From Endomicrobiia bacterium (GTDB taxonomy: Bacteria > Elusimicrobiota > Endomicrobiia > Endomicrobiales > Endomicrobiaceae), in contig BNVZ01000083.1 in NCBI GenBank assembly GCA_025998475.1, forward strand, positions 1 to 6,149: a stretch of DNA of 6,149 nt. Direction: 5' to 3'. The notes beneath the pieces were generated by a model that had not been told where the DNA came from, ran no database searches, and saw nothing but the letters and a program-made list of their open reading frames with translations. Position 1 is the stretch's first letter; the number at the start of each line of letters is the position of its first letter. Positions 5,243 to 6,149 of this stretch are shown one piece after another. A program made the position numbers and the translations under genes.

Positions 5243-6149
5243 ATGAAAAAAGGGAAATATATAGAGGTAGATATAAAAAAAATAAGATTGACTATTTCAC
5301 TTATCTTACTTTGTTTTTTATGTTTAAGCTCATGTGATAAAAATAATTCTTTTCTTAAAAACAGGAGGACTGCTACTCCAGAAAAAATAAAAAAAACAGA
5401 AGAAATCAGAAAAGCAAAAGAAAAAGAATACTTATCGAAAAAATTAGTGATTCCGTCTCAAACGATAGCAAAGGATGAGCCACAAAAAGTGTCGGTGGTG
5501 GTTACTGAGTTTGAACATGAAATTGGGTCTGACCAACATGCAGACTCATTAGCAGAAACTCTGACAAATCATGGAGTGAGAGTAGGAAGTTCATTGGACA
5601 ACCCAGCAGTTCCCCCGCCAGTACTGACAGAAATAGATAAAAAAAAATTAGATCAAAGCAGTTCAATGGAAGTATATTTTAGAAAGTTCCTAGAAGATCA
5701 TGGTGGGTGGAAGTGGTTAAAGGAGCTTAATGGTCGCAAGTGGTTAAAAGAGCATAATGGGGGACGGATATGGTTGCAAATGACTGAGGGACATAGTTGG
5801 CTAAAAGAGCCTGGTGGGGGACGCATGTGGTTGAGAGAAAAGGAAGGCGGTTGGGAGTGGCTAAAAGATCCTCGTGGGGGACATGTATGGTTGAAGATGC
5901 CTGATGGCGGTCGAGAGTGGCTATTGAAGCCTGGCGGACGTATGTGGCTTGATAATAAGGATGGCGGACGCATGTGGCTGAGAGAGCCAGATGGTGGTCG
6001 CGTGTGGCTTAAAGAGATTGATGGCGGTTGCAAGTGGCTTGATAGAAAGGATGGTGGTCGTGAGTGGCTGAGAGAGCCTGATGGCGGACGCTTGTGGTTG
6101 AGAGAAAAAGATGGCGGTTGGGAGTGGTTGAAGGAGCCCAATGGCGGAC
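5243..6149 (+). CDS. Tryptophan-repeat surface lipoprotein, truncated at window edge
   Basis: The frame is open for 302 codons to the end of the window. A long charged n-region (MKKGKYIEVDIKKIR) leads to a hydrophobic core and lipobox LSSC with Cys31 as the predicted lipidated residue (C followed by DKNN), so the mature protein should be membrane-anchored and, in a spirochaete, probably surface-exposed. Residues 33-70 form a Lys/Arg/Glu-rich tether, 71-153 a unique region including a PPP stretch, and from about 154 a repeat domain. There the WL pair recurs with its Trp at 158, 167, 177, 186, 196, 206, 216, 226, 235, 245, 255, 265, 275, 285 and 295, consensus W-L-[RK]-E-[PK]-D-G-G-R-x. Units are 10 residues, three are 9. 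It is not a standard choline-binding, MORN or WG repeat. A cell-envelope, host-ligand or adhesin role is inference. The C-terminus is outside the window. Confidence 0.85.
   Translation, partial: MKKGKYIEVDIKKIRLTISLILLCFLCLSSCDKNNSFLKNRRTATPEKIKKTEEIRKAKEKEYLSKKLVIPSQTIAKDEPQKVSVVVTEFEHEIGSDQHADSLAETLTNHGVRVGSSLDNPAVPPPVLTEIDKKKLDQSSSMEVYFRKFLEDHGGWKWLKELNGRKWLKEHNGGRIWLQMTEGHSWLKEPGGGRMWLREKEGGWEWLKDPRGGHVWLKMPDGGREWLLKPGGRMWLDNKDGGRMWLREPDGGRVWLKEIDGGCKWLDRKDGGREWLREPDGGRLWLREKDGGWEWLKEPNGG
5702..6149 (+). repeat. 30-bp coding tandem repeat array
   Basis: About fifteen units of 30 bp (27 bp where a residue is missing) encode the WL-x3-DGG-R-x decapeptide. Third codon positions vary between units (ggtggt, ggcgga, ggcggt), so the array is old and under protein-level constraint. 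Closest units include the ctgagagagcc-gatgg blocks near 5977 and 6067. The array continues past the right edge. Confidence 0.9.

Noticed and set aside
5698..6141. Minus-strand frame rich in Pro and Ser repeats
   Set aside because: It is antisense to the tryptophan repeats; periodicity is inherited from the 30-bp units, and the + strand has lipobox and ribosome site.

Overview
The window looks like AT-rich accessory DNA, most likely a plasmid, from a spirochaete of the Borrelia type. This rests on strongly A/T-biased codons, short Shine-Dalgarno-led genes for exported or lipidated proteins with spirochaete-like lipoboxes, and a high density of decayed gene remnants. No chromosomal or replication marker fixes the genus, so the placement is inference. 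No rRNA, tRNA, CRISPR array or intact transposase was seen.

Bases 1-3344 are mostly a gene graveyard. At the left edge a leftward gene (start at 248) encodes a Lys/Arg-rich then Leu/Glu-rich small protein broken by a one-base frameshift; its promoter and 5' end form one arm (184-306) of an inverted duplication whose other arm (1940-2069) starts a rightward, also broken, copy. Between and after the arms lie stop-riddled coding remnants on both strands (294-557, 663-959, 1263-1668, 2049-2332). A decayed lipoprotein-like gene fills 2652-3344, its frames interrupted by stops and frameshifts, one of them at a run of eight G. Small repeats (an 11-bp-spaced GTTGTGA series and a 12-bp perfect inverted repeat) lie in the same stretch.

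Bases 3440-4476 hold a well-formed promoter and ribosome site followed by an exported coiled-coil/alanine-rich protein. Its reading frame is split at a run of six A: one added A, or a -1 slip, restores a 316-residue product. Its first half is AT-rich while its second half is GC-rich and built from 7-residue repeats. A leftward pseudogene with four in-frame TAA codons (4597-4932) and a diverged repeated block (4941-5053) follow.

From 5243 to the right edge runs the one clearly intact gene: a lipoprotein with a canonical lipobox and at least fifteen tryptophan-centred decapeptide repeats (W-L-x-x-x-D-G-G-R-x), truncated by the window. The two best genes share an architecture: AT-rich export signal and charged linker, then a GC-richer repeated C-terminal domain. 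Together with the pseudogenes this suggests a surface-protein locus under diversification and decay. No shared pathway can be demonstrated from the sequence.
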